Below, one piece after another: positions 10,349-19,649 of a stretch of 24,044 nt of DNA. The stretch comes from Priapulus caudatus. Taxonomy: Eukaryota; Priapulida; Priapulimorpha; Priapulimorphida; Priapulidae. Within the stretch, counting starts at the first letter, position 1. The number at the start of each line of letters is the position of its first letter. Where the stretch lies: positions 95,159 through 119,202 of the forward strand of contig NW_014577095.1 in assembly GCF_000485595.1 (NCBI RefSeq), in the 5' to 3' direction. The position numbers and the translations under genes were made by a program. Under the pieces are notes generated by a model. The model made no database searches. It saw only the letters and a list, made by a program, of their open reading frames with translations, and had not been told where the DNA came from.

Positions 10349-13300
10349 TCATAGAAACGCAGGCACGTGTATGTTGCCATCCCCGAGGTCTAATGTTGCC
10401 GTTGGCGATGCCTCTCCGATGCTGATCTGACTCAGGGAACGTGCTGCCATGGCGATATCGGGCATGACATCAGAGTAGCTGCTGTCATGGCTGCACCCGC
10501 TGGCTTCAGCCTGCGTGACAGACAGAATAAAACACACGATCCATTAATGATTCTTCATTACCGTAGGTGAAAAACCACAATTTCCAATTCTGAATTACCT
10601 TTAATTCATGATTAAATACAAATGGTGGCCCAAGAGAAAACACGTCCAATATACAAAAAGCCAAAAAAAACAAGAATGCCACGGCTTTTTAACTGCAACT
10701 ATCTACAAACTTCCACGTCACCACTACGTTCTCGCTGCACTCACACTCAGGCTGTAGGAATCCTCCATGACTAGAGTACTTGCTGCGATCAGTTCCGGCG
10801 CCACCTTCTGGACCGGCACCCTCATCTGCGCGGCCGACCTTCTCTCCTTCGGCTCCTCCTCGTGATGAAGCTGTCCGACATTGCTCAGCACGTCGGCCAC
10901 CATGTCGGGCAAGCCAAACTCCCTGACCACGCGCAATTTGATTTCGTGGTGGACGGCCCGCCGGTCACCACACGCCAAGGCCCGCTGGACGCTGGTCAGT
11001 TGATGGAGGTCACTCTCGCGTTTCGTCATCGCCTGAACGGTGTCCAGATCTGGAACTGTAAACAGAGCGCAATGCCAGCTGTAAGAAGCGATGAGATCTT
11101 CGTCACCTAACAGACGACAGACAGCCAACTTTCGATAATCGCTTCACGGATACCTTTGTCTAACAGCATACCTCCAGATGCTTTGTTTACTGGTAGTCCC
11201 CTTCCCTCGTGAATCGATCTGCCTGCCCGTCTATACACGAACCGCCCGACCTGCTTTCCAGTATCGTGACGATTGCGCTCACACACAAAAGGGCTCACAT
11301 GAAAGAGGCCGTTCGAGAAATAAAATAATTGTCATTGTCACGCGTCCTCACCGGGTATGTCGCCGGCAATGATGTCGACGGCGAGTGGCAGCCGCTGACT
11401 GCTGGGCAGGTCTGCGTAGTACTGCTGGCACTCCTTGTCCTCGAGCATGTACAGCGTGTCGGGAATGTGGGACATGCGCACGCGACACTGGCTGCTCGGC
11501 GCGACGCCCTCGCCGAGACGCTCCTCCAGCGCCGCCTGTAGGAGAAAAAATGCAACGTCGACGCTTTACCAGGTATATATATACGCACGTCTGACCGGGA
11601 GGATACACGCGTACGGCATATGGCTACGACTGTGAGCATCGGTGGCAGCGAAAAGAGATGTGCAAGGCAGCGAGGCCTATACATGCCTGCGGGGAGGCCT
11701 ATACATGCCTGCAGTAGGGAGGTGGCGCACCATAAGCCACCTATGACCACGTGCAAACGAACGGGCTTTCTGCATAAACGCTAGTGTTGTCAATCGGTTG
11801 TAATTTCGTAATCGATCATCGGTTGGACCCAAGTAACCGATGATCGGTTACAATCGGTTACTCGGGGTGTTGAATGCCTGCGTGTGCGTAACGTCGTGTG
11901 CATGTACGTGTGTGCATGTATGTGCTTGTTTAGCCCTGTTTACTGTTTGTTTTGCACTGTTTACTACTGTGTGTATAATACATGTATGTTAATAAAGGAT
12001 AACTTGTATAGTAGCGATGATATCTCTGATTCTCTGATCTTTTTTTTTTTCGATGAAATTGATTATGGATTTTGATAACCAAGCGCTTGGTTCGAGCCAC
12101 TGTTCAACCGATGATCGAGTATAATCGATGATCGTGACATCACTAGTAAACGCGTGGCAATAACGAGCTCGTGTCACCTTAACTTCGTCCATGTACGGTG
12201 TGAAGAGCCGTGGTCGTTTGTAGACTCCGCCCTGCTGGCCGGCCAGCCATGGGTTAACTCTCTCCCCCAGCTCATCTCCTAGCATGTGCAGTGGAGGACG
12301 ACTGATGAGGCCACGCCTACAAACAAACACGCTACATCAAAACCAAATCTTACAAGCAGCCACAATGAAATTCTCTTAACAACAGCTTATAATATAGATG
12401 AACCTTGGTCAGTATAGCATATGGCAAGATCAAAATGTTAAGGAACCCTTAATATAGAGACAAAAACTACGTAGCAAGTATTGTTTCATACAAACATGAA
12501 AATAAATATCTTAATCTAAACGTCATTAAGAGACTTCATTAAAATCTAATACCAATTAATCAGATATGTAATCCAACTATTACTAGAGTCTATATCAAGA
12601 ATGATGCCCCTAATGGAGGGAGAGGTATGCAATACCGATACTGAAACAACTATTTCTAGAACGCCATCTAAAGACCTCAGATTTTTGTGTGACCTATGAA
12701 ATCAGGACTGAACGGCCAACCTGTTTGATACTAAACATGAGACATATTCACCAGATTCGTCTCTCTCCAAGACTAACCAAGATATATGCCCCTTGCTAGA
12801 TGATGCAGCATCCCTACCTGATGGCATTGTTGAGTATGTCACTGGTTGTAGGAATGACGTGCTCCAGTCTCACATAGCCAATGATGTCAGAGAGTATCTC
12901 GCGGAGCTCTCGATCGCTCAGATCTCGCTTCTTGACGCCCTTCTTACTCACACTGTGAGCCGTGTGACTCAGTAGGTTGGGTTCTGCGATGACAAAAGAT
13001 GTTAGTCAACTACATGTTTGTAGCACAAGTACGATAGAAACTTACATTCGTAGCGCACAAGTGACTACAATGTACATGTGACACGATAAATTAGCATAGA
13101 TAGAAGTCTGTCAAATGAATATAAATTCTAACAACATAGACACCAAGAACATGCAACTATGTTATTTCTCTTCTACCAACTTAATAACTTTAACAAATCA
13201 GTAATAAACATGTCTACATAATGTATAAGCAGGTACATACAGGCAGGCACTACCACGATTATAGGAAATAATTAAATAATGAACATATACCTCTTTCCTC

Positions 13301-16300
13301 AATTTGTTTCATCAGTTGTTGCTCTCCCCACTTTATTACTGCTGTTAGAACTTCCAGCTCACTTGCCTGTGGAATGTCAAGTAATATTTTTCAAAAGCTT
13401 ACAAATAAAAGTAACATCACATGTCACACCAGTCTGCTGAAATAATATAGAACAATACAAAAGACTCGGGTGACTTTCACACTGAACAAATCATCTGCAA
13501 GAACAAATGTATACACGTTAACGTGATAGCAAACATTTTGTACTGTATCTCCGGTACTGTAGGACAAATCAGTTGTGATATTGATGAGTCAGGGTCTGAC
13601 AAACACCAGTCACCTTTCTGAATCAACAACAAGTTTTAAATAAGGAACATTCCTAACAAAACCACTTTGGATATTCTCTGATGCTGATTACTTCACTTGT
13701 TCAGTTGGTTTTGACTCAAGTTACACTGATGTTTTTATCTGTCAACCCCACCTAAAAATATATATACATAGTTCTGATGTGTTACATATTGTCTACTATT
13801 TAGTATTTGAATATAGTTTATTCTAAAACAAGTGCCGCAGAGCGACAGCACTCAACTGACGTGTACTGTAGCCGAGTATTCTTCTGATAAACTTACTGGC
13901 AACCGAATCAAGTGCGCCCTCCCGCCACCACGTTCGCGCTCAGAGCATATATCTAGGATACTACTAATAGTAACAAGTGCCGCATAGCGACAGCGCTCAT
14001 CTAACGTCTACTGCGGTGACTCTGTGGTGGAGTGGAGGGATTCTAGTAAACCCGGCCTGTTAGTCCCAAATGTGTTCACATACACGCCGAAACAGTGGAA
14101 TGCACAGGGATGGTATCAGGAACCTTCTCAAAAGAATGTTCGTTGGGATCGTTATGAAAGTTGCCACGAGATGGCGCGTACGTTTAAGTGTCTTCAGATT
14201 AAAGATGGAAGCTCCCATCATTCGTAGTAGCAACAACTATTTGCAAGACAGAATAGGTAAGCACTCATCCATTTACCTACGCAAGCCTACAGGCTGCAAA
14301 TTGCAATAGAGAACTGCCACCTGTAACCAATTAACGCAGGCAAAAACTGCCCCAACACATGCACTGGCAGCAGCCACTGGCAGTGGCATACGTTACATGT
14401 AACATACTGACAGTACAGAATGACATAGAAATTATACGATTTAAGGAACATACACCTTCTTTAACCAAATTTAGCTTTTGAAATTTCACTGTGACATTGT
14501 AGCCTCATACATCCAGGCATGTATCTATTCTACTAGCAAACCCGGCAGTCAAATTCTTTCTAACAGACAGTCAACAAATCCAAGTTTACCCCTCCTCTTG
14601 TGGATCAAAAGGTTATCAGACACTTACTCTTCGCACGTCAGCGGAAAGCACATTTCATGGTCCTTTTAATAAAGTGATAAAAATGGTAGGTCAGCGCTGA
14701 AACAAAAAAGTTTTGCACTGAGTCCGTTAGACCATGTCCTCAGAAAATGTCTAATATCTGACCTTTCCCCCACTGCCCTTTGACCTGTGACCTCCAATTT
14801 CACGCTGGTGATGGGTTTCCTCCCCATTACACTATACATCGAATATTAAGAGCTGTTGAGATTTGTGCCGCAATTCCGAATTTCCTCCTATACCTTAAGT
14901 TAAGGTGGAAATATTCCCTCTCCATTGACACACCTTGACCTTTGACCCTTGACACCCAAATTCGACATCCCGAGTCCTTTTCGCGATCCCCCCGAAGTCC
15001 CAAATATCAAGACCGTTCGTCGAGCGGTTAAGATTTGTGCCCAACTTTTGACGAACGCACGAACGGACGGACGCACGGACAATCATGCGATTCTACAAGC
15101 TGCATCTGACTTCGTCAGCTGAGCTAACTAGGTTTCAATCATCAGGGTTGAATATTAGCTTGGTACACATTCCCTAACCTGTAAGTAGTCTGACTTGAGG
15201 GCCTCCATCAAGAGGTGTTGCTCCATGTCGTATAGAACAGGCGAATTAGCTATGCTCACAAATTCCTCACGGAGGAAATGCATTGCTTGTCGGTACACCC
15301 AGTCAGAGCCATGAGGTTGAGATGCCCAACGCAGAACTGACAGCATGTTGTCAGTATTCAGGTTTTCAATGATGATGTCCTCGCTCCCTGTAAATTCAAC
15401 CAGCGAAAGTTGTAAAATGTAAGTGAGAGATGGGTATATTTAGGTCATCACTGATCAAGATCTCCCCCGGCCATTAACATGCGCCAGCTGTGAGACGCCA
15501 TCTGATATAGAACTTTCTGCGTCATAACGTAATGCACAAAATTAACAAAACTAATATTACAAACAAATTCTTATGGAGACAATGAACACCCACCTAATCA
15601 AAAACCCTGCATGCAAATCAGCAAGAACAAAAGATATAAATAGAACCATCTACGCAATCATCCGAAACATCGCTCCGCCGCTCGGTCCGAGCACACGCAC
15701 CCGCCGCCTACCTTGCGATAAGATCGCGAGATCGAGGAACCTCCCGATCTGATGCACCTCCATCGCCTCGTCGATGGCCAGCTGGGGAGTCTTCGGCTTC
15801 ACGTCGGGTTCGGTGGCTGCGCGCAGCACGCAGCTCAGGTCCACCGCGTCGACGTAGAGCGAGTGCAGCAGCACCAGCGCGTAGCGCCGCGGAATCACGT
15901 TCTCATCGAGCACGATCCGCGTCGTCGTCGCTGTGGCGGCGTCGCCCTCGGCACGCGCGCGCCGCGCCAGCAGGTTGCGGAAGAAGAGCGAGCGCGCGGC
16001 GAGGATCGCGCGGTGGCAGCGAAACTCCTGCGAGTTGGCCGAGAAGAGCAGCACGACGTCGCCGCTCTCGCCGGCGCCCTCTAGCAGCTCCTGCAGGTCG
16101 CCGTCGAGCGCGTTCGGCGTGCCGAACTCGTCGCTGAGGCGTGCGAGCACGTCGGCGTCCTCGCCGCCCGCCGCCGCAAAGTCGCCCGTGTAGAGGCCGC
16201 GCAGGAGCGCCGAGAACGTCGCAGCGCGCATGCCCGGCGCCGCCGCCGCCGCCGCGTCGATGGTGACGCGCGCGCCACGGCCAGGGTGGGCCGCGAGCAG

Positions 16301-16765
16301 GCGGCGGAAGTACGGGCAGCGCGCGGACAGTATGGCGCGGTGCGCGGGGAAGACGGCACGCTGGAACACGAGCTCAACGTCGGCGCAGAACTTGTAGTCG
16401 TAGAGGTCGGACAGGTCCTGCTTGGCGGACGGCGCGGGCGGTCTCGCTAAGTCGGCCTGGATCGTGAGTTCCTTGAGCACGGCGAGCTGCTCGTACTCCT
16501 GCACTAATGTGCTCAGCTCCGACGAGTTCCACGTAGATATCAAGTCTCGGATCGCGCGAGCGTGGTCGAGGGACTTGCTGAGACGCTTGTAGTGACGTAT
16601 GATCTTGCGTCTCAGCGTTGCAAAGCCTGAGTGCTTCCGTTTCTTGATCTTCATAAGATCTGATGGTGGAGACTTTGCAATGATATTTCCTTTGGAAGAG
16701 GATGCAGTTGGAGGATTACAGGTAGGGGACGCCTTCTCCCCACTGCTAGATACATTAGCACCCAT
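10349..16765 (-). CDS. BTBD7: BTBD7 homologue, BTB/POZ-BTB-BACK protein (8 coding exons, 766 aa)
   Basis: Coding exons on the minus strand: 16765-15712, 15387-15179, 13366-13291, 12983-12818, 12316-12178, 11535-11352, 11055-10745, 10510-10349 (TGA stop). All junctions are GT-AG with matching phases. The start MGANVSSS fits the family start (MGANAS in human) and the N-myristoylation pattern with Gly2 and Ser6. Then come a basic stretch (KKRKHSGFATLRRK, residues 41-54), a first BTB domain (about 120-225: FCADVELVF, FPAHRAILSARCPYFRRLL, FSALLRGLYTGDF), a second BTB domain (about 235-345: FRCHRAILAARSLFFRNLL) and a BACK-like region (WASQPHGSDWVYRQAMHFL, LMEALKSDYLQ, IKWGEQQLMKQ). Conserved blocks RPRLFTPY, HIPDTLYML, LRVVREFGLPD and VMPDIA follow. 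Vertebrate BTBD7 is linked to branching morphogenesis and Snail2/E-cadherin control; here that role is only inferred. The protein is shorter than human (1132 aa), lacking most of the C-terminal tail. Its second exon holds a six-alanine run, and retention of intron 1 would add 20 odd residues before a stop at 15650. Confidence 0.95.
10745..11055 (-). other. BTBD7: BTBD7 exon 7, exact ends
   Basis: The acceptor is TTTACAG before TTCCAGATC and the donor is GTGAGT after CTGAGT. This completes IPVPDLDTVQAM across the junction with exon 6, which matches the human IPVP motif. Without the donor the frame runs on to a stop at 10724, so an alternative end with 7 more residues (VSAART-type) is possible but would lose the conserved VMPDIA exon. 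Confidence 0.85.
11672..11712. repeat. Short tandem duplication in BTBD7 intron 5
   Basis: GAGGCCTATACATGCCTGC occurs at 11672-11690 and again at 11694-11712, separated by three G bases. It lies in the intron between exons 5 and 6 and has no evident function. Confidence 0.85.
11782..12145. mobile_element. Non-autonomous hAT-like MITE (364 bp) in BTBD7 intron 5
   Basis: The left end TAGTGTTGTCAATCGG and right end CCG...TGACATCACTA form imperfect terminal inverted repeats (TAGTGTTGTCA versus TAGTGATGTCA). The inner part of each end repeats ATCGATCATCGGTTG. Flanks are ATAAACGC at 11774-11781 and GTAAACGC at 12146-12153, an 8-base duplication with one mismatch, as expected for the hAT superfamily. 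There is no transposase frame. The inside holds nested palindromes of the AACCGATGATCGGTT type. It lies wholly within intron 12177-11536. Confidence 0.8.
13829..14020. repeat. Two diverged direct copies of a GTGCCGCA-type unit
   Basis: ACAAGTGCCGCAGAGCGACAGC begins near 13829 and ACAAGTGCCGCATAGCGACAGC near 13973; about 45 bases are similar in each, 145 bases apart. They lie at the edge of the large dispersed repeat in BTBD7 intron 2 and may belong to it or to a separate small repeat. Confidence 0.6.
14108..15126 (-). repeat. Large dispersed repeat, copy A (minus orientation) in BTBD7 intron 2
   Basis: Read on the minus strand this segment matches 22231-23730 of the window nearly throughout, beginning with TAGCTCA, a CTGAC/GTCAG hairpin and GATGCAGCTTGTAGAATCGC, then CGTCCG-type runs, AAATCTTAACCGCT, and ending near GGTTCCTGATACCATCCC. 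No protein of the transposition type is visible. Short frames (14478-14669; 14024-14309) are shared with copy B but are not convincing genes. It lacks the ~450-base insertion found in copy B, so it approximates the empty site. The family is unclassified. Confidence 0.85.
15700..16450 (-). other. BTBD7: GC-rich block of BTBD7 exon 1
   Basis: The part of exon 1 encoding the two BTB domains is strongly GC-rich and full of CG dinucleotides, unlike the AT-rich DNA around it and unlike the 5' third of the same exon. Alanine and arginine codons dominate, including six alanines in a row at residues 171-176. The family residues of the BTB fold are kept, so this looks like local base-composition drift in a real gene. 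It produces long shadow open frames on the opposite strand. Confidence 0.75.
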
Positions 16766-16823
16766 ATTGGCCTTGGTCGTCGCACCAGCAGAAATTTACA
16801 TTGTTGTGATTAACTGGCAATCA
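16766..16823 (-). other. BTBD7: 5' UTR part of BTBD7 first coding exon
   Basis: On the minus strand a good acceptor (TTTCTTTTCAG) ends at 16825 region, just before ATGATTGCC; the bases 16823-16766 would then be 5' UTR before the ATG at 16765-16763. The ATG at the acceptor is quickly closed by an in-frame stop, so it is not the start. At least one non-coding exon must lie further right. Confidence 0.55.
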
Positions 16824-17188
16824 TCTGAAAAGAAATATTAAAGTAATGCTGGGCAAGCTCAAGTAAATTGACTGACAATAGGAAATGCTGTACTTAAATG
16901 ATGGTACTGTGTCAACAGGATACTTTTTACCCTTACCAGTTACACCCAAGTTCAACTAGTTATTCAAACACAATGAACATTATTTCTATCCATTTGTGTT
17001 TAAAACAAAAATGATATTAGTACTATACATTTTAAATTTTGTAATTTGTTGACAATTATGTAATTTTTGGCTAGAGTGCTATGAACTAAGCATTAGTGTT
17101 GGGAATTGGTCTAAAAATTCATATCAATCATACATATAACTTTTAAGTTTTAGTACTGGCTAGTTGCAGGATATATGGTAGGTATATC

Positions 17189-17621
17189 CAGTGGCGTAGT
17201 TAGGGGGCCAATGAGGGCCATGCCCCCCCCCCTGTTGATCCGAAAGTAAAAAAAAAGGTTCTACTAAAAAGAGAATTGTCGTAGTCAGAATGAAGGCTGT
17301 ACATGTACTCAAAAGTGCCTCAAATACCATCTCCTGCGATCTACATTTTCTGGGGGAAGGACCCCCATACCCCCCGCCTGTTTTTCAACCCCACTCCTCG
17401 GAATCCTGGATCCGCCACTCAACAGTTCAGAACATATCTTGGGCGCAGAGAACAACGAACAAAAATGTTGCCTTTTCACATGGCGCCCAAAACAAAGATT
17501 GCAGAGCTGAGAGGACGGAGGCGGAAGAACCATTAACATATCAAGTCATCCACTTAGTGCCTATTTTGCGCAGTTCGCTGTTTTTGGCCCCCCTTGTTAA
17601 GAAATCCTGGCTACGCCACTG
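17189..17621. mobile_element. Non-autonomous hAT-like MITE (433 bp)
   Basis: The ends CAGTGGCGTAG and CTACGCCACTG are perfect inverted repeats, continued inward by G/C-rich arms (TTAGGGGG and CCCCCCTTGTTAA). Flanks GGTATATC (17181-17188) and TGTATATC (17622-17629) give an 8-base duplication with one mismatch. CAGTGGCGTA ends are common in animal hAT-type MITEs. An internal string ATCCTGGATCCGCCACT near 17403 resembles a decayed extra terminus. The open frames across it are artefacts. It lies upstream of BTBD7, in either promoter or first-intron DNA. Confidence 0.85.
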
Positions 17622-17629
17622 TGTATATC

Positions 17630-18002
17630 TGTACTGTAGTATGTACTACCATTCCGATATCCGAAAAATTATCTGGTCCCAAGGGTTTCAGATGATAGAC
17701 TGTGTACTGTATTATTATATATATATATACATATAGTTCATGAATAGGTAGGTAGTGCCCAGGATGTAAGTTGTAACACTAACACTGTAACAGTGTAACA
17801 CACTACCCGGTACCCGCCCTTTCCATTTCTGCAGGAAAAGAGTCGTAAGTGGAATGTGGCGGTGGCATAGTTTATTAGGTAGGATGTGTGAAGGAGGCAA
17901 CGTACTACACGCTAATAGCTAGTTAGATATTTAAGTTACCATATAATAATGAGAATGACACGAAAACGTTAATTGCTAGGCTAGTAAAGTAGGTAAACGA
18001 AA
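17630..18002. other. Intergenic DNA upstream of BTBD7, nothing recognised
   Basis: An AT microsatellite (about 17711-17735) and a small inverted repeat (AACACTGTAACAGTGTAA near 17778) are present. No exon or gene is supported. Confidence 0.5.
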
Positions 18003-18100
18003 TTGCAAGAATTGAGCTTGTCAAAAATATAAATTATTAATATTATTAATGCCTACTTTGTAAGGGTACCAGCCTAGTGCTAGCATATTCTGCTACTCTA
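18003..18100 (+). repeat. Left arm of a widely spaced inverted repeat
   Basis: The first 26 bases, from TTGCAAGAATTGAGC to GTCAAAAAT, are the exact reverse complement of 20661-20686. Similarity continues with gaps through GGGTACCA and CTAGCATAT to CTGCTACTCTA. The other arm lies 2.6 kb away. Confidence 0.75.
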
Positions 18101-18258
18101 TTTTCAGCTAATCACTCACCATATAGTATGGGATATTACCTATTAACATAAAGTTAACACATTACACAATACGACAATACGTCTCAATATGACAATAACA
18201 AAATAATTAGCAAGAAACTTGGCCTTGGGAGTTCCGCACGGTGGCGCCAAAGTCGCGT

Positions 18259-18274
18259 GAGCGCCATCTGGTGC
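18259..18274 (-). promoter_or_regulatory. CTCF-like motif match
   Basis: On the minus strand GCACCAGATGGCGCTC fits the published core CCASYAGRKGGCRSY at all but the first position. It sits in the head-to-head interval between BTBD7 and the THAP/OARD1 locus. CTCF is known from bilaterians, so the call also depends on the host. Single-motif evidence only. Confidence 0.25.
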
Positions 18275-18283
18275 AAAAGGTTA

Positions 18284-18506
18284 AAAGCTTTTTCGTCGCT
18301 CAATGACATCACAGTTTTTCTTTTTTTTTAATAGGGTTAGGGTTATGGTTAGGGTTAGGGTTAGGGTTAGGGTTAGGGTTAGGGTTAGGGTTAGGGTCAC
18401 AATGCGCAAAACCAGGAGGTTGAGTCCGTACCCCCGGGAGGGACTAGTCCCGTACGGACGTGACGACACTATGAGTATGACGTCATTGAGCGACGAAACA
18501 AGCTTT
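18284..18506. mobile_element. Inverted-repeat element carrying a TTAGGG array
   Basis: AAAGCTTTTTCGTCGCTCAA at the left and TTGAGCGACGAAACAAGCTTT at the right are reverse complements apart from one extra base; pairing extends inward through TGACATCA/TGACGTCA. Between them are a T-run, about eleven TTAGGG units and about 80 bases of unique DNA with the palindromes CCCGGG and CCGTACGG. No clear target duplication is visible. It may be a MITE that captured or amplified telomere repeats. Confidence 0.7.
18333..18397 (+). repeat. Interstitial telomere repeat (TTAGGG)n
   Basis: About eleven units, all TTAGGG except one TTATGG. The array lies inside an inverted-repeat element and is flanked by ordinary DNA, so it is interstitial. 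It creates an open frame of alternating arginine and valine that is not a gene. Confidence 0.95.
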
Positions 18507-18715
18507 CATCCTCTTACCCAACTGCATGATCTGAGGAATCTGGTAGAAATCTGTGAATATTATCATTTATATTTGTTTTGGTTTGTTTTATAGGTGTTGG
18601 TGTTTGTAATTGTTTAGTAGTGTTTTGTGTGTTGCTGTTGGCGTTGCTATATTCATTGTGGATTTATCCAGAATAACGCTTGTTTACAATATCGACTTGA
18701 ACTTTACGTCTATCG

Positions 18716-18850
18716 TCTAAGTAATACTAATAGTAATACTATTACTAATTAGTAATAGTAATACTAATAGTATCGAGTCTGGCCATGTGACGGAACCGTG
18801 TGTCCGTGTCGTTATTTATTTATGTGCCACTACTAATACTAGTAATAGTA
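18716..18850. repeat. Palindromic TAATAC/TAGTAA low-complexity repeat
   Basis: AATACTAATAGTAATACTAT is followed by its approximate complement, then by CTACTAATACTAGTAATAG. It resembles the TAG/CTA repeats near 611-680. No function evident. Confidence 0.6.
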
Positions 18851-18875
18851 CTTGTTTCGAGCGAAAATAGGATCG

Positions 18876-18916
18876 CACACCGAGAGGTGGCACTGGTGCT
18901 GTTTTGAGGCACAAGC
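18876..18916 (+). repeat. 41-base direct repeat, copy 1
   Basis: From CACACCGAGAGGTGGCACTG to TTTTGAGGCACAAGC, identical at all 41 bases to 19609-19649. Sequence on both sides differs between the copies. It lies about 220 bases upstream of the THAP start codon. Confidence 0.9.
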
Positions 18917-19055
18917 ACAGAAATAGAATAGAAGTAGAACCATTGATATATATAAACATATATAATATAATTGTGTATTGATATGATTTCTATGAGTAGA
19001 ACGCTCGTACACAGCCGCTCAGCATTGTGCGCAGCGTCGCCAGTTTCTCACAACT

Positions 19056-19079
19056 GTCACGTGACCAGCGCCATATTGG
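19056..19079 (+). promoter_or_regulatory. Candidate THAP-gene promoter motifs (E-box, CCAT/ATTGG)
   Basis: GTCACGTGAC is a perfect 10-base palindrome containing the CACGTG E-box, followed at once by CAGCGCCATATTGG, which contains a YY1-like CCAT and an inverted CCAAT. It lies 56-80 bases before the THAP ATG at 19135. Such clusters are common at animal core promoters; the call rests on motifs only. Confidence 0.35.
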
Positions 19080-19134
19080 TGCAGTCACCCTGCTTAGCGC
19101 ATCACTAGTAAAGCTTGAGGACAAATGCTTTAAA

Positions 19135-19504
19135 ATGCCTACATGTTGCGTGGCCATCAACTGTTGCAATCGGATAGAGAAAGGATATGGAAAGACGTTA
19201 CACAGGTATTTTTCTATAATGTTTTGTAAAAGATAATGTGACGTACTAAGACTAAAAAATCACCGATTAATATTATCCCTACTGACACTGTACTGTACAG
19301 CTACAGTACAGTACAAGTACAGTAGCTCCAAGAAACGGTATTGTTAGGGTTAGAATACCGACGTTATTGTATATTGTTGACAATGATGTATATTCACGTT
19401 AGTCAGCCAGCCAAGTACAGTGTCAGTAGGTTATTAATCATTGCAGACATTTGCCGAATGTATGTGACAGTGTTATGTGGTCCAATACACTGAAATCACT
19501 GTAG
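19135..19504 (+). pseudogene. THAP zinc-finger gene fragment (exon 1 good, exon 2 degenerate)
   Basis: THAP domains are DNA-binding C2CH zinc fingers found in animal regulators and P-element transposases. Exon 19135-19205 begins with ATG and encodes MPTCCVAINCCNR, then KTLHR. Cys5, Cys10, Asn12, Arg13 and His23 fall exactly where THAP1 has Cys5, Cys10, Asn12, Arg13 and the His of VSFHK, and the exon stops after 71 coding bases, as THAP first exons do. The donor is GTATTT. A plausible second exon starts at 19447 after ATTGCAG in the right phase and gives HLPNV, then a Trp and LKSL (compare the family FP...W...LK), but reaches TAG at 19502-19504. The last Cys-x2-His and AVPTIF parts are absent, so the product would be 42 residues with half a domain. 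It may be a decayed gene, a P-element remnant, or a gene with a different second exon. Confidence 0.5.
19327..19361 (+). repeat. Hairpin with TAGGGTTAG loop, copy 1
   Basis: CGGTATT (19336-19342) pairs with AATACCG (19354-19360) around GTTAGGGTTAG. The preceding TAGCTCCAAGAAA and the loop recur at 23977-24017 with a compensatory stem change. It lies in the putative THAP intron. Confidence 0.7.
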
Positions 19505-19608
19505 TGAAAATGAGTGTATAGATCTAGATCTAGTTAACAAACATTGCCACTGAATTGTTTTACTGTTCACCTCTCAGTCGGGTTACTATTATTAATAACT
19601 AGGCCTAT

Positions 19609-19649
19609 CACACCGAGAGGTGGCACTGGTGCTGTTTTGAGGCACAAGC
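19609..19649 (+). repeat. 41-base direct repeat, copy 2
   Basis: Identical to 18876-18916, 733 bases downstream. The flanks differ. About 75 bases after it comes a strong donor (GTGAGT), so it could fall within a transcribed first exon. Confidence 0.9.

Noticed and set aside
12088-12097. GGTTCGAGCC, which looks like a tRNA B box
   Set aside because: No A box, no cloverleaf arms and no acceptor stem around it; it lies inside a MITE.
14895-15126. Terminal hairpin of the large repeat as a Helitron 3' end
   Set aside because: The hairpin is followed by GCTAA, but neither copy shows the expected CTRR-T junction or a TC 5' end, and no Rep/helicase is present.
15752-16377. Long shadow frames opposite and beside BTBD7 exon 1
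   Set aside because: They arise from the GC-rich coding sequence; only the 371-codon minus frame has BTB residues.
17290-17736. 148-codon plus-strand open frame
   Set aside because: It spans a hAT-like MITE from arm to arm and runs into an AT microsatellite; an artefact of low stop density in the element.
18242-18250. TGGCGCC as a retroviral-type primer binding site
   Set aside because: No LTR pair, no polypurine tract and no gag/pol frames nearby; the match is seven bases.
18303-18593. Open frames rich in Arg-Val (plus) and Thr-Leu (minus)
   Set aside because: They are translations of the TTAGGG array.
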